This document shows positions 16,783-26,213 of a stretch of DNA of 64,000 nucleotides, in pieces. A model generated the notes under the pieces. It was not told the DNA's origin, ran no database searches, and saw nothing but the letters and a program-made list of their open reading frames with translations. A program made the translations under genes and the position numbers. Positions within the stretch are counted from its first letter, which is position 1; every line of letters begins with the position of its first letter. This DNA is from Nocardia higoensis (lineage in GTDB: Bacteria; Actinomycetota; Actinomycetes; Mycobacteriales; Mycobacteriaceae): the NCBI RefSeq assembly GCF_015477835.1, contig NZ_JADLQN010000001.1:2046001-2110000 (forward strand). Direction: 5' to 3'.

Positions 16783-17406
16783 TTATCGGTCTGACTCGGC
16801 GTCCGCGTCGGGACCGCCGTTACCAGGCGATTCGGGGGCGAATTTCGCCAGCCCGGCCCAGCGAGGGTCAAGTATCTCATGCCGGTGATCAGATCCCGCA
16901 ATCGCCATCGCCACGCCGCATTCCGGGCACAGCCCGGCGCAGTCCGGCGAGCACAGCGGCTGCAACGGCAACTCGAGCCCGATGGTGTCGACGATCAGCG
17001 GTTCCAGATCGATGAGATCGTCGCTCATCCGATAGACCTCGTCGTCCTCGGTGGTCTGCTCGGTGGTGCTGTCCGGGTAGGCGAACAGCTCGGTGACCGG
17101 CAGGCTCACCTCGTCGGTGAACGTTTCGAGGCAACGCGAGCACTGCCCTTCGGTGGGCGCGGTCACCGTGCCGGTGACGAGTACGCCTTCGGACACCGCC
17201 TGCAACTGCAGATCCAGCTCGACTTCGGCGCCCACCGGAATGGCCACCAGGTCGAGCCCGATACGCCCCTCGGTGGTGACGGTGCGCCGCAACTCCCGCA
17301 TCGTGCCGGGGCGACGGCCCAGGCTACGGACGTCCAGCACGAAACCCGCGTCGACGTGGTGCGAAGACGCCCCACGACGCGAGGTGGAACCGGAACCGGC
17401 GGACAT
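16783..17406 (-). CDS. DUF177 (YceD) family protein
   Basis: About 207 aa. The core GQCSRCLETFTDEVSLPVTE carries the conserved CxxC, followed by LEPLIVDTIGLELPLQPLC and CAGLCPECGVAMA, typical of YceD/DUF177 proteins linked to ribosome (23S rRNA/L32) accumulation. It corresponds to Rv2926c. The start is uncertain: ATG 17406 or GTG 17421; the frame is open to 17445. Upstream of rpmF with a 63-nt gap. Confidence 0.85.
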   Translation of the reverse strand: MSAGSGSTSRRGASSHHVDAGFVLDVRSLGRRPGTMRELRRTVTTEGRIGLDLVAIPVGAEVELDLQLQAVSEGVLVTGTVTAPTEGQCSRCLETFTDEVSLPVTELFAYPDSTTEQTTEDDEVYRMSDDLIDLEPLIVDTIGLELPLQPLCSPDCAGLCPECGVAMAIAGSDHRHEILDPRWAGLAKFAPESPGNGGPDADAESDR

Positions 17407-17505
17407 CACGAACTCACTCACCTGTCGAAGGGGATGGGCAACCACCCCAGGGTACGTGGATGGGCCGCTCGAGCCAAAACCGAGCCGAGCGGCGGGACAC
17501 CGTCG

Positions 17506-18252
17506 TCAGCGACGGTACTCGGCGGCATAGTCGGGGGTGCCCGCACCGCTGCGCAACTGGTGCCTGCCACGCCCGACGGTGCGCAACGTGCTGTTCAGCG
17601 TCTCCTCCAAGCCGGCCAGCGTCGAGTCGACGTAGTGGTCGCATTCGTCGCGCATCCGGTCGGCTTCGGCCTGGGCGGAGTCGATGAGCCGGGCGGATTC
17701 GGCGTGCGCGGCACGCACCACCTCGGTCTGGGCGACCAGCCTGGCCTGTTCGGCCTGGCCGTCGGCGACCGAGCGCTCGTAGGAGGCCTTGCCGGATTCG
17801 ATCATCCGCTCCGACTCCACCCTGGCCCGTCCGGTGACCGCCTCGTACTCGGCTTTGGCCTCGGCGACGGTGCGATCCGCCTCGGCCTGGGCGGTGGCGA
17901 CGAGATGGTCGGCGTGCGCACTCGCCTCGGCGACCATCCGGTCGGCATGCGCCTTGGCGTCGGCGAGGATGCGGTCGGCTTCGGCGCGAGCGCCGCCGAC
18001 GGTCTCCCTGGCGTGCTCGTCGGCCGTGCTGACCGCTGTCTCGGCCGCGGACCGCGCGTCGTTGACGATCTTGTCCCGATGGTCGAGCACATCCTGGGCG
18101 TCGTCCAGTTCGCCGGGCAGCGCGTCGCGCACATCGTCGAGCAGGTCGAGCACGTCGCCGCGCGGGACGATGCAGTTGCGGGTCGGCGGAATGCCGCGCG
18201 CCTCTTCGACGATGGCCACCAGCTCGTCGAGCGCCTCGAATACCCGATACAT
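17506..18252 (-). CDS. sepIVA: SepIVA-type DivIVA-domain cell-division protein
   Basis: A 248-aa protein starting MYRVFEALDELVAIVEEARG, with NCIVPRGDVLDLLDDVRDAL near 25-45 and then a long Ala/Glu/Arg coiled coil (about 60-220, repeated ADRxxAEA units). It is the orthologue by position and domain of M. tuberculosis Rv2927c (SepIVA), a septum and intracellular membrane domain organiser. The ATG at 18252 is chosen over the frame start at 18297 because homologues begin at MYRVFEALDE. Its own unit, 99 nt upstream of DUF177. Confidence 0.85.
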   Translation of the reverse strand: MYRVFEALDELVAIVEEARGIPPTRNCIVPRGDVLDLLDDVRDALPGELDDAQDVLDHRDKIVNDARSAAETAVSTADEHARETVGGARAEADRILADAKAHADRMVAEASAHADHLVATAQAEADRTVAEAKAEYEAVTGRARVESERMIESGKASYERSVADGQAEQARLVAQTEVVRAAHAESARLIDSAQAEADRMRDECDHYVDSTLAGLEETLNSTLRTVGRGRHQLRSGAGTPDYAAEYRR

Positions 18253-18389
18253 GCTCACCAACCTCGTTCTCGTGCCGACCACGGACAGCTCGCCCACAGG
18301 CCAGTGTGCCCGCCGTCACCGGTTCTGCCGAGTCGATTCCCGGTGTGTCGGGCCTGATGTCTCGAAGAACACAGGCAAAACCGGCAATC

Positions 18390-18422
18390 AAGTGGAGCCT
18401 GATCCTCCACTTCGTGTACATT
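18390..18422 (+). promoter_or_regulatory. Dyad plus -10 box upstream of the GtrA gene
   Basis: A perfect 8-bp inverted repeat, AAGTGGAG/CTCCACTT, with a 7-nt spacer (18390-18412) is followed by TACATT (18417-18422), a possible -10. The dyad would cover the -35 region, consistent with repressor control of the GtrA gene. Confidence 0.4.
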
Positions 18423-18482
18423 TCTTGACGAAGGACCGCCGACGTCGGCCGGTCCCGCGAGCAACGTTCGATCGGATTGACC

Positions 18483-19037
18483 ATGACCGCTCTGGAACCA
18501 GCGCGCTCGGCAGCCATTCCTGCCTGCATGTACACGCCGTGGGCACCGTGGGCTGTGCCGAATCCGGCGGTCGTCCCGTCCTCGGCAGCCCGGCAGGCTG
18601 TCCAGGAGAGTCCCGCGGCTTCGCGACGGATACGAGTCGTTCACTACCTGCGCGGCGATCGCGCACTGCCGCAACTGGGACGCTTCGCCCTCGTCGGCGG
18701 CGCCAGCAATATCGCCTACGTGCTGTTGTTCGCGGCCATGTACGGCATGGGCTCGATCACCGCCAACATCGCCGGTTCGGCGGTGAGCACCGTGCTCGCC
18801 AACGAGCTGCATCGCCGGCTCACCTTCAGGGCCGCCGACCGGGTGCACTGGTTCACCGCGCAGTGGGAAGCCGGCGGACTGGCCGCGCTCGGCCTGGTGA
18901 TCACCACCGCCGCGCTGGCAGCCATCGAGTTCTTCACGCCCGGCCTCGGCGGTGGAGCGCAAGCGGCGGCCGTCCTGGCGATCACCGCCGCTGTCGGCGG
19001 AATGCGTTTCCTCGCACTGCGCGGATTCGTCTTCTGA
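18483..19037 (+). CDS. GtrA family membrane protein
   Basis: A 184-aa protein whose last ~120 residues match GtrA: LGRFALVGGASNIAYVLLFA, a NELHRRLTF loop, and the final MRFLALRGFVF. Four transmembrane helices are predicted. GtrA proteins are linked to flipping or export of polyprenyl-linked sugars for cell-wall polymers. The ~60-residue N-terminal extension is unusual, so the true start could be an internal ATG (MYTPWAPW) downstream. Divergent from sepIVA. Confidence 0.78.
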   Translation: MTALEPARSAAIPACMYTPWAPWAVPNPAVVPSSAARQAVQESPAASRRIRVVHYLRGDRALPQLGRFALVGGASNIAYVLLFAAMYGMGSITANIAGSAVSTVLANELHRRLTFRAADRVHWFTAQWEAGGLAALGLVITTAALAAIEFFTPGLGGGAQAAAVLAITAAVGGMRFLALRGFVF

Positions 19038-19081
19038 GTTCGGGCTCGGCGGTCGGTCACCGAGCCCACGCGTTCGGTAAC

Positions 19082-19567
19082 TCAGCCCCGGCGTTCGGCG
19101 ATGCGGTCGAGCAGGCGCTTGTGCACGATCGGGGGCAGCATGTCGGAGACATCGCCGCCATAGGTGGCTACCTCTTTGACCAGCGAGCTGGACAGGTAGC
19201 TGAACACCGGGTTGGTGGCGATGAAGAAGGTGTCCACACCGGACAGCTTCTTGTTCATCTGCGCCATCTGGAGTTCGTAGCCGAAGTCGGTGGCATCGCG
19301 CAGACCTTTGACGATGGCCGTGATGCCCTCTTCACGGGCGAAGTCGACGAGCAGCCCGCGCCAGGAAGCGACCCGGACGTTGGGCAGGTGCGCCGTGGTC
19401 TCGCGCAGCAGTTCCATCCGCTCCTCGACCCCGAACATGCCCTTCTTGTTCGGGTTCACCATGACGGTGATGACGACCTCGTCGAATTGCTCGGCCGCCC
19501 GGGCGAATACGTCGAGATGTCCGTTGGTCACCGGATCGAACGATCCGGGGCACAGTGCTCCAGCCAT
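19082..19567 (-). CDS. coaD: Phosphopantetheine adenylyltransferase
   Basis: 161 aa. It transfers AMP to 4'-phosphopantetheine in coenzyme A synthesis. The nucleotidyltransferase motif [10 protein letters not shown] is at residues 8-17, followed by [19 protein letters not shown] and [17 protein letters not shown] -10-like box at 19575-19580 lies 7 nt before the ATG, suggesting a leaderless transcript. It follows rsmD on the same strand, as in Rv2966c-Rv2965c. Confidence 0.96.
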   Translation of the reverse strand: MAGALCPGSFDPVTNGHLDVFARAAEQFDEVVITVMVNPNKKGMFGVEERMELLRETTAHLPNVRVASWRGLLVDFAREEGITAIVKGLRDATDFGYELQMAQMNKKLSGVDTFFIATNPVFSYLSSSLVKEVATYGGDVSDMLPPIVHKRLLDRIAERRG

Positions 19568-19634
19568 GCGCCCGACGCTATCAGGCGGGCACTGGCGACT
19601 CCGCCGGTCCCGCGCCCGGCCGGCCCCGCACCCG

Positions 19635-20201
19635 TCACTGTCCGTGCGGCTCGAATTCGGCGAACTCCAGCCGCGTCTCCCCGTACCGTCGCGACGGAAG
19701 GGGGACGAACGGCTCGGGCCATGAGATCTCGGGACTGCGCGCCGAGCGTTCCACCACGATCAGTGCGCCGTCGGTCAGCCAGCCGCCCGTGGCCAGCTCG
19801 GCGACCTCGGCCGCGAGGATGTCGGTATCCAGGTCGTAGGGCGGGTCGGCGAACACCAGATCGAAGGCACCCGCACCACCCTGGGCCAACACCGCGCCCA
19901 CCGAACCGACCCGCAGTTGCGCGCCTTCGAGCCCGAGTTCGGCGATGTTGGCCCGCACCACCTGCGCGGCCCTGCGGTCGGATTCGACCAGCAGCGCGAA
20001 CGCGGCGCCGCGCGAGAGTGCTTCGAGGGCGAGCGCACCCGAACCCGCGTAGAGGTCGAGCACCCGCACGCCCGCGAATTCCATCCGCGCGTCCAGCGAG
20101 CTGAACAGCGCCTCACGCACCCGGTCCGAGGTGGGCCGGGTACCGGCGGGCGGCACCCGCAACCGGCGGCCGCCCGCGACGCCCGCGACGATCCGCGGCA
20201 T
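19635..20201 (-). CDS. rsmD: 16S rRNA (guanine966-N2)-methyltransferase
   Basis: 188 aa. [20 protein letters not shown] is the typical start. The SAM site is [20 protein letters not shown], and the catalytic DPPY motif is near 118-121. It methylates G966 of 16S rRNA. Its ATG overlaps the pyc stop (TGATG), so it is translationally coupled to pyc. Confidence 0.93.
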   Translation of the reverse strand: MPRIVAGVAGGRRLRVPPAGTRPTSDRVREALFSSLDARMEFAGVRVLDLYAGSGALALEALSRGAAFALLVESDRRAAQVVRANIAELGLEGAQLRVGSVGAVLAQGGAGAFDLVFADPPYDLDTDILAAEVAELATGGWLTDGALIVVERSARSPEISWPEPFVPLPSRRYGETRLEFAEFEPHGQ

Positions 20202-23200
20202 CAGGCCGAGGGCTCGCGCAGCTCGAGTTCGACCAGCAGGTCACCGCCTTCGACCTGCTGTACCTTCGTGGTCGCGATTCGGGCGACCACACCGCCCCGT
20301 GGCGCGGTGATGGCGGCTTCCATCTTCATCGCCTCGATGGTGGCGATGGTGTCGCCGGCGGTGATGATGTCCCCCTCGGTCACGGCCAGGGTCACCACAC
20401 CGGCGAACGGCGCGGCGACATGGGCGGGGTTGGCCTTGTCGGCCTTCTCCGCGGCCGGCACCTCGCTGGCCACCGACCGGTCACGCACCGCGATCGGGCG
20501 CAGTTGACCGTTGAGGATGCACATGACGGTGCGCATACCCTTTTCGTCGGGTTCGGAGATCGCTTCCAGGCCGATCAGCAGCGTCACGCCCTTCTCCAAC
20601 TGCACGCGATGCTCCTCGCCGCGGCGCAGGCCGTAGAAGAACTGGTTCGCCGACAGGCCCATGGTGTCGCCGTACCTCTCGCGGTGGGCCAGGAACTCGG
20701 CGGTCGGGCCGGGGAACAACAGACGGTTCAGCGTCGCCCGGCGCTGCGCCGAGTCCCCGGACAAGGCGGCCTCGTCGGCGGCCGAGAGCGGGGTCTCCGG
20801 CTTGGCGGGGCCGCGCCCTTCCAACGCTCGTGAGCGCAGCGGTTCCGGCCAGCCGCCCGCCGGGGTGCCCAGCTCGCCGCGCAGGAAGCCGATCACCGAA
20901 TCCGGGATGTCGTAGCGGCCGGGGTCGGCGGCGAAATCATCGGCGTTCACACCGGTGCCGACCAGCGCCAGCGCCAGATCACCGACCACCTTGGACGACG
21001 GAGTCACCTTCACCAGGCGGCCGAGCATCCGGTCGGCGGCCGCGTACTGCGCCTCCACCTCTTCGAACCGGTCGCCCAGCCCGAGCGCGATGGCCTGCTG
21101 ACGCAGGTTCGACAACTGGCCGCCCGGGATCTCATGGGTGTACACGCGGCCGGTCGGCGCGGGCAGGCCCGATTCGAACGGGGCGTACACCTTGCGCAGC
21201 GCCTCCCAGTACGGCTCCAGGTCGCACACGTTCGACAGATTCAGACCGGTGTCGAACTCGGTGTGCGCGGCCGCGGCCACGATCGCCGACAGCGCGGGCT
21301 GGCTGGTCGTGCCCGCCATCGCCGCGCTCGCGCCGTCGACCGCGTCCGCACCGGCCTGCCAGGCCGCCAGGTACGTGGCCAGCTGACCACCGGGAGTGTC
21401 GTGGGTGTGCACGTGCACCGGCAGATCGAAATTGCTGCGCAGCGCGGTCACCAGCTTCGCCGCCGCGGGGGCGCGCAGCAGACCGGCCATGTCCTTGATC
21501 GCCAGCACGTGCGCACCGGCATCGACGATCTGCTCGGCCAGTTTCAGGTAGTAGTCCAGCGTGTAGAGGTCCTCGGCCGGGTTCATCAGATCGCCGGTGT
21601 AGGACAACGCGACCTCAGCGATCGCGGTCCCGGTCTCGCGGACCGCGTCGATGGCCGGACGCATCTGATCGACGTTGTTGAGCGCGTCGAAGATGCGGAA
21701 GATGTCGATGCCGGTGGCGGTGGCCTCGGAGACGAACGCCCGGGTCACCTTCTCCGGATACGGCGTGTACCCGACGGTGTTGCGACCGCGCAGCAACATC
21801 TGCAGGCAGATATTCGGAATCGCCTCGCGCAGCGCGGCCAACCGCTCCCACGGATCCTCGTACAGGAACCGCAGGCCGACGTCGTAGGTGGCCCCACCCC
21901 AGCACTCCACCGACAACAACTCCGGGGTCAGCCGCGCCACATGTCCGGCCACACCCAACAGGCCGTTGGTGCGCACCCGGGTCGCCAGCAACGATTGATG
22001 CGCGTCACGGAAGGTCGTATCGGTGACCCCGACAGCCTTCTGCTCGCGCAACGCCCGCGCGAACCCCTCCGGCCCCAGGGTCAGCAACCGCTGCCGCGAG
22101 CCGTCCGGCGGCGGCACGCTCAGATCGATGGCGGGCAGCTTGTCGTGGGCGTACACCTGCGTCGGACGCTCGCCGTGCGGCTTGTTGACCGTCACGTCGG
22201 CGAGGTACTCGAGGATCTTGGTGCCGCGGTCGGCCGACTGGCGCAAGGTCAGCAACTGCGGGCGTTCGTCGATGAACGAGGTGGTGACCCGGCCCGCCCT
22301 GAAGTCCGCGTCGTCGAGCACGGCGAGCAGGAAGGGGATATTGGTCGTGACGCCGCGAATGCGGAACTCCGCCAGCGCGCGCCGGGCCCGCGCCGCGGCG
22401 CCGGCCAGATCCCGCCCGCGACAGGTCAACTTGACCAGCATCGAATCGAAGTGGGCGCCGATCTCCGCGCCGAGAGTCGCGCCGCCGTCCAGCCGGATAC
22501 CTGCCCCGCCCGGCGTTCGGTAGGCCGTGATGCGGCCGGTGTCGGGACGGAACCCGTTGGCCGGGTCCTCAGTGGTGATCCGGCACTGCAACGCCGCGCC
22601 GCGGATCGTCACCTTGTCCTGGCTCAACCCCAGATCCGCCAGCGACTCTCCCGCCGCGATCCGCAACTGCGACTGCACCAGGTCCACATCGGTGATCTCC
22701 TCGGTCACCGTGTGCTCGACCTGGATCCGCGGGTTCATCTCGATGAACACATGATTGCCGCGCTCGTCGAGCAGGAACTCCACCGTGCCCGCGTTGCAGT
22801 AACCGATCTGCCGGGCGAAGGCCACCGCGTCCGCGCAGATCCGCTCACGCAACACCGGATCCAGATTCGGCGCGGGCGCCAACTCGATCACCTTCTGATG
22901 CCGCCGCTGCACCGAGCAGTCCCGCTCGAACAGATGCATCACGTTGCCCTGGCCATCGGCCAGGATCTGCACCTCGATATGCCGCGGATTCACCACCGCC
23001 TGCTCGAGGAACACCGTCGGATCACCGAACGCCGACTCCGCCTCCCGCGAAGCCGCTTCGATCGACTCCCGCAATTGCGCCGGCTCGGCCACCCGCCGCA
23101 TACCGCGCCCGCCGCCACCGGCCACCGCCTTGACGAAGATCGGGAACTCCAGCTCCCGCGACGCCTCGAGCAACCACTCCACGTCCGCCGACGGCTCGCT

Positions 23201-23602
23201 GGACTTCAGCACCGGCAGCCCGGCCGCCTCGGCCGCCGCGATCGCGCGTGCCTTGTTGCCCGCCAGTTCCAGCACCTCGGCGGAGGGGCCGACGAAGGTG
23301 ATGCCCTCCCGCGCACAGGCCGCCGCCAATTCGGGGTTCTCCGAGAGGAACCCGTAGCCGGGATAGATCGCGTCGGCGCCTGCCGACTTGGCCGCGTCGA
23401 TGATGGCCTCGATCGACAGATAGGCCCGGACCGGGTGGCCGGTCTCACCGATCTGGTAGGACTCGGCCGCCTTCAGCCGATGTACCGAGTTGCGATCCTC
23501 GTGCGGGAAGACCGCGACCGTCCCGATGCCGAGCTCATAAGCCGCCCGGAACGCGCGGATAGCGATCTCGCCACGATTGGCGACCAAGACTTTCGAGAAC
23601 AT
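20201..23602 (-). CDS. pyc: Pyruvate carboxylase
   Basis: 1133 aa, full length for the family. Biotin carboxylase domain about 1-455 (VLVANRGEIAIRAFRAAYE, AGGGGRGMR, EMNPRIQVEHTVTEE). Carboxyltransferase about 540-830 (TDTTFRDAHQSLLATRVRT, HTHDTPGGQ). Biotinyl domain at the C-terminus with IEAMKMEAAI, lysine near 1092. It converts pyruvate, bicarbonate and ATP to oxaloacetate. The ATG at 23602 (MFSKVLVANRGE) is chosen over the longer frame to 23683; TACCGT at 23609-23614, 6 nt before it, suggests a leaderless mRNA. Heads the pyc-rsmD-coaD run. Confidence 0.96.
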   Translation of the reverse strand: MFSKVLVANRGEIAIRAFRAAYELGIGTVAVFPHEDRNSVHRLKAAESYQIGETGHPVRAYLSIEAIIDAAKSAGADAIYPGYGFLSENPELAAACAREGITFVGPSAEVLELAGNKARAIAAAEAAGLPVLKSSEPSADVEWLLEASRELEFPIFVKAVAGGGGRGMRRVAEPAQLRESIEAASREAESAFGDPTVFLEQAVVNPRHIEVQILADGQGNVMHLFERDCSVQRRHQKVIELAPAPNLDPVLRERICADAVAFARQIGYCNAGTVEFLLDERGNHVFIEMNPRIQVEHTVTEEITDVDLVQSQLRIAAGESLADLGLSQDKVTIRGAALQCRITTEDPANGFRPDTGRITAYRTPGGAGIRLDGGATLGAEIGAHFDSMLVKLTCRGRDLAGAAARARRALAEFRIRGVTTNIPFLLAVLDDADFRAGRVTTSFIDERPQLLTLRQSADRGTKILEYLADVTVNKPHGERPTQVYAHDKLPAIDLSVPPPDGSRQRLLTLGPEGFARALREQKAVGVTDTTFRDAHQSLLATRVRTNGLLGVAGHVARLTPELLSVECWGGATYDVGLRFLYEDPWERLAALREAIPNICLQMLLRGRNTVGYTPYPEKVTRAFVSEATATGIDIFRIFDALNNVDQMRPAIDAVRETGTAIAEVALSYTGDLMNPAEDLYTLDYYLKLAEQIVDAGAHVLAIKDMAGLLRAPAAAKLVTALRSNFDLPVHVHTHDTPGGQLATYLAAWQAGADAVDGASAAMAGTTSQPALSAIVAAAAHTEFDTGLNLSNVCDLEPYWEALRKVYAPFESGLPAPTGRVYTHEIPGGQLSNLRQQAIALGLGDRFEEVEAQYAAADRMLGRLVKVTPSSKVVGDLALALVGTGVNADDFAADPGRYDIPDSVIGFLRGELGTPAGGWPEPLRSRALEGRGPAKPETPLSAADEAALSGDSAQRRATLNRLLFPGPTAEFLAHRERYGDTMGLSANQFFYGLRRGEEHRVQLEKGVTLLIGLEAISEPDEKGMRTVMCILNGQLRPIAVRDRSVASEVPAAEKADKANPAHVAAPFAGVVTLAVTEGDIITAGDTIATIEAMKMEAAITAPRGGVVARIATTKVQQVEGGDLLVELELREPSA

Positions 23603-24029
23603 TGGCCTACGGTACCCGCCGCCATACCGGCGCTCGACAGGCAAGTCCCGGTTCGCCATCTTCTTCACAACTATGGCTGGCAACGTTGCGAAGACTTGTT
23701 CACCGGCCCGTCACATACTCCGGGAGTGTCATTCCTCATCCACAGGTTTGCGAACCTGATGCCAGCGCGGGGAGGTGTAGCTTTCACAGGCTTCGCCGGC
23801 GGGCGATGCCGGGCGCGGCCGATGCCTGGGCCGCGCTCCGCTGCCATGACCTGTTCCCCGCCGCCACGTCAGCCTGCACTTCGGATTCTCCACGCGCCAC
23901 CACTCCTCACAGCTCCACAAGCCGGATCGTGCACCCGCTTGTACTACTTCGACGTACGGACGCGCGGTTCGGTTCCCGACCGTGGCTCGGGAATCTCCGT
24001 GAGCGGGAATCCGCGGGAGGGCGGGCTTC
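23603..24029. promoter_or_regulatory. pyc upstream region with a TTTGCGAA palindrome at 23744-23757
   Basis: 427 nt without a gene. AGGTT-TGCG-AACCT at 23744-23757 is a dyad containing TTTGCGAA. The same octamer recurs at 24602-24609 before the RamB-like gene, and it resembles the TTTGCAAA-type core of RamB sites. I see no other RNA or coding signal. Confidence 0.35.
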
Positions 24030-24410
24030 TCAGTCGTCGGCGGCGAAAGCGCGGGTCACCGCGGTCATGTCGAAGTAGTCGCGCCAGGCGGTGACGAGGC
24101 CGTCGTTCACCTCGAACACGCCCATCACCGGCAACGCGGTGTCGCGTCCGTCCTTGCCCCGCATGGTGTCCGTGCGCTCGTTCATCACCAGCCCACCGGC
24201 GACGACCTGGTGATGGATCTCGAAATCGATGGCCTCGAAGGCGGTCAGAAAGCCCGCCACGAACTCCCTGATAGCGGCGCGACCGACCACCGGCTCCATC
24301 GGGATGTTGTGGTAGACGGCGTCCTCGGCGAAATAGGCGGCGATCTCGTCGGGGTCGGGCGTGGACCAGCTGCGGCACAGCGCGCGCACGATGTCGTCGG
24401 AATCGGTCAT
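24030..24410 (-). CDS. Limonene-1,2-epoxide hydrolase / SnoaL-like protein
   Basis: 126 aa of the NTF2-like fold. DIVRALCRSWSTPDPDEIAA, YFAEDAVYHNIPMEPV and DTMRGKDGRDTALPVMGVFE, with the Asp/Arg and Trp-Arg-Asp-Tyr residues (TAWRDYFD), fit mycobacterial limonene-epoxide hydrolase (EphG-like). It probably opens an epoxide or handles a lipid or steroid intermediate; the substrate is unknown. ATG at 24410 preceded by GAGG; the longer frame upstream is not supported. Confidence 0.75.
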   Translation of the reverse strand: MTDSDDIVRALCRSWSTPDPDEIAAYFAEDAVYHNIPMEPVVGRAAIREFVAGFLTAFEAIDFEIHHQVVAGGLVMNERTDTMRGKDGRDTALPVMGVFEVNDGLVTAWRDYFDMTAVTRAFAADD

Positions 24411-24601
24411 GTCCTCGGCTCGCTTTCTCGCGGCAGTGGCGCTCGGCGCCCGTCGGCTGCGATTCAAGCAAACAACGGCCCGTCCCGGCCGGTGTTCGCG
24501 CGGATTCCCATCGCGCGCCGGGGGATCCCCCGAGGTTTGCCATCCCGGGCGCACTCTTCACACGGGGGCATCGCCACGCAGAAATCGTTGTGACACAGCG
24601 G

Positions 24602-24667
24602 TTTGCGAATCCTCGCAGGCGACGACCCCGGCGTCCGCCGGATCGGGGAGACTAGGATTTTTCCCTG
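24602..24667 (+). promoter_or_regulatory. ramB promoter: TTTGCGAA site and leaderless -10
   Basis: TTTGCGAA at 24602-24609 may be an autoregulatory site. TAGGAT at 24653-24658 is a good -10 that places the transcript start at or next to the GTG at 24667. Confidence 0.4.
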
Positions 24668-26088
24668 TGCGCAAGATGTACGCGGGCGCTCGGCTTCGTC
24701 GCCTACGCGAGGAACGACGGATGACCCAGGCCGCCTTGGCCAAGTCGCTGGATCTCTCGCCCAGCTATCTCAACCAGCTCGAACGCGATCAGCGACCGCT
24801 CACCATCCCGGTTCTGCTCAAGCTCAATTCCACCTTCGACCTGGACGTCCAGTTCTTCGCCGCCGATTCCGACGCCCGGCTGGTCTCGGCCCTGCACGAT
24901 GTCCTCGTGGACGCGGCGGGCGGCGACAGCGCACCTCTGGCCGAGGTCGAGGAGCTCGCGACCCGCCAGCCCGAGGTCGCCCGCATCCTGGTCGCGATGC
25001 ACCGGCGGCTGCGCGCGGCCACCGATCAGCTGGACCTGCTCTCCGCGCAGGTCACCACGCCCACCGGCGCGGCGAAGGTACCGATGCCCGCGGAGGACGT
25101 GCGCGATTTCCTCTACGACCACCACAATCACATCCCGCAGCTCGATCACCTCGCCGAGCAACTGTTCGACGACTGCGGGCTGAGCATCGGCTCCCTGGAC
25201 CGGCAGCTGGCCAGGGTCGCCGAGGAGCGCGCGGGCGTGACAGTGCTGGTCCGCGGCGACGGCGCGGACCCGAGCATCCCGAAACGCCACTACGACGAAG
25301 CCGGTCGCACGCTCACCCTGGCCCGGCGGCTGCGCCCGGGGCAGCGCGCCTTCCAGATCGCCGCCACGCTGGGTTTCCTGCTCTACGGCGACCACTTCGA
25401 CACGGTCCTGAACGAGACCCCGTCGCTGTCGGGCGAGTCTCGGGACCTGGCCAGGCTCGCCCTGGGCAACTACTTCGCCGCCGCGCTGGTGCTGCCCTAC
25501 AGCCGGTTCCTGCGCTCGGCGGAGGAATTGCGCTACGACATCGACCTGCTCGGCCTGCGTTTCGAAGTCGGTTTCGAAACCATCTGCCACCGTTTGAGCA
25601 CCCTGCAACGCCAGGGTCAGCGCGGTGTGCCGTTCTTCCTGGTCCGTACCGACCGGGCGGGCAATATCTCCAAACGCCAGTCCGCGACGGCCTTCCACTT
25701 CGCCCGCGTGGGCGGCAGCTGCCCACTGTGGGTGGTGCACGAGGCCTTCGCCCAGCCCGGCCGCATCCTCACTCAGATCGCCGAGATGCCAGACGGCCGT
25801 CGCTACCTGTGGATCGCCCGGACCACCGCCGCCGCACCGCGCGGATTCGACACCGCGACCCGCGATTTCGCCTTGGGCCTCGGCTGCGACATCGAGTACG
25901 CCGACCGGCTGGTCTATTCCGCCGGGATGCCCGTGGCCGATCCCTCCGCCGCGGTCCCGATCGGCGCGGGCTGCAAGGTGTGCGAGCGCCCCGCCTGCCC
26001 ACAACGCGCCTTCCCGCGAATCGGCAGTCCACTGAGTGTCTCCGAGCACACCGTCACCGATCTGCCCTACCCGCGCGCCCTCCCCTGA
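24667..26088 (+). CDS. ramB: RamB/ScfR-type XRE regulator of short-chain fatty acid metabolism
   Basis: 473 aa. Helix-turn-helix at about 8-60 (GARLRRLREERRMTQAALAK, SPSYLNQLERDQRPL). The middle has an ImmA/IrrE-like region (DEAGRTLTLARRLRPGQRAF). The C-terminal DUF2083 part has a cysteine cluster, CKVCERPACPQRAFPRIG. This is the architecture of RamB (C. glutamicum, M. tuberculosis Rv0465c), which controls acetate, glyoxylate-shunt and related genes. The GTG start is chosen because the HTH begins right there and a -10 lies just upstream. Convergent with recG; near pyc. Confidence 0.85.
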   Translation: MRKMYAGARLRRLREERRMTQAALAKSLDLSPSYLNQLERDQRPLTIPVLLKLNSTFDLDVQFFAADSDARLVSALHDVLVDAAGGDSAPLAEVEELATRQPEVARILVAMHRRLRAATDQLDLLSAQVTTPTGAAKVPMPAEDVRDFLYDHHNHIPQLDHLAEQLFDDCGLSIGSLDRQLARVAEERAGVTVLVRGDGADPSIPKRHYDEAGRTLTLARRLRPGQRAFQIAATLGFLLYGDHFDTVLNETPSLSGESRDLARLALGNYFAAALVLPYSRFLRSAEELRYDIDLLGLRFEVGFETICHRLSTLQRQGQRGVPFFLVRTDRAGNISKRQSATAFHFARVGGSCPLWVVHEAFAQPGRILTQIAEMPDGRRYLWIARTTAAAPRGFDTATRDFALGLGCDIEYADRLVYSAGMPVADPSAAVPIGAGCKVCERPACPQRAFPRIGSPLSVSEHTVTDLPYPRALP

Positions 26089-26213
26089 TCGTGTCCGACC
26101 ACCGGCGGCGCCCGGCATGACCATCGACCGTGGTGACGGCGGCATCGGCACCGACGCAGTCCCCGATGCCCCGCGAGCTGCTCACGCGAGGTGCGGATCA
26201 CCGCCGGGCGCGG

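Noticed and set aside
21134..24094. 986-aa plus-strand frame
   Set aside because: Antisense to pyruvate carboxylase; composition is His/Arg/Gln-rich as in GC-rich shadows.
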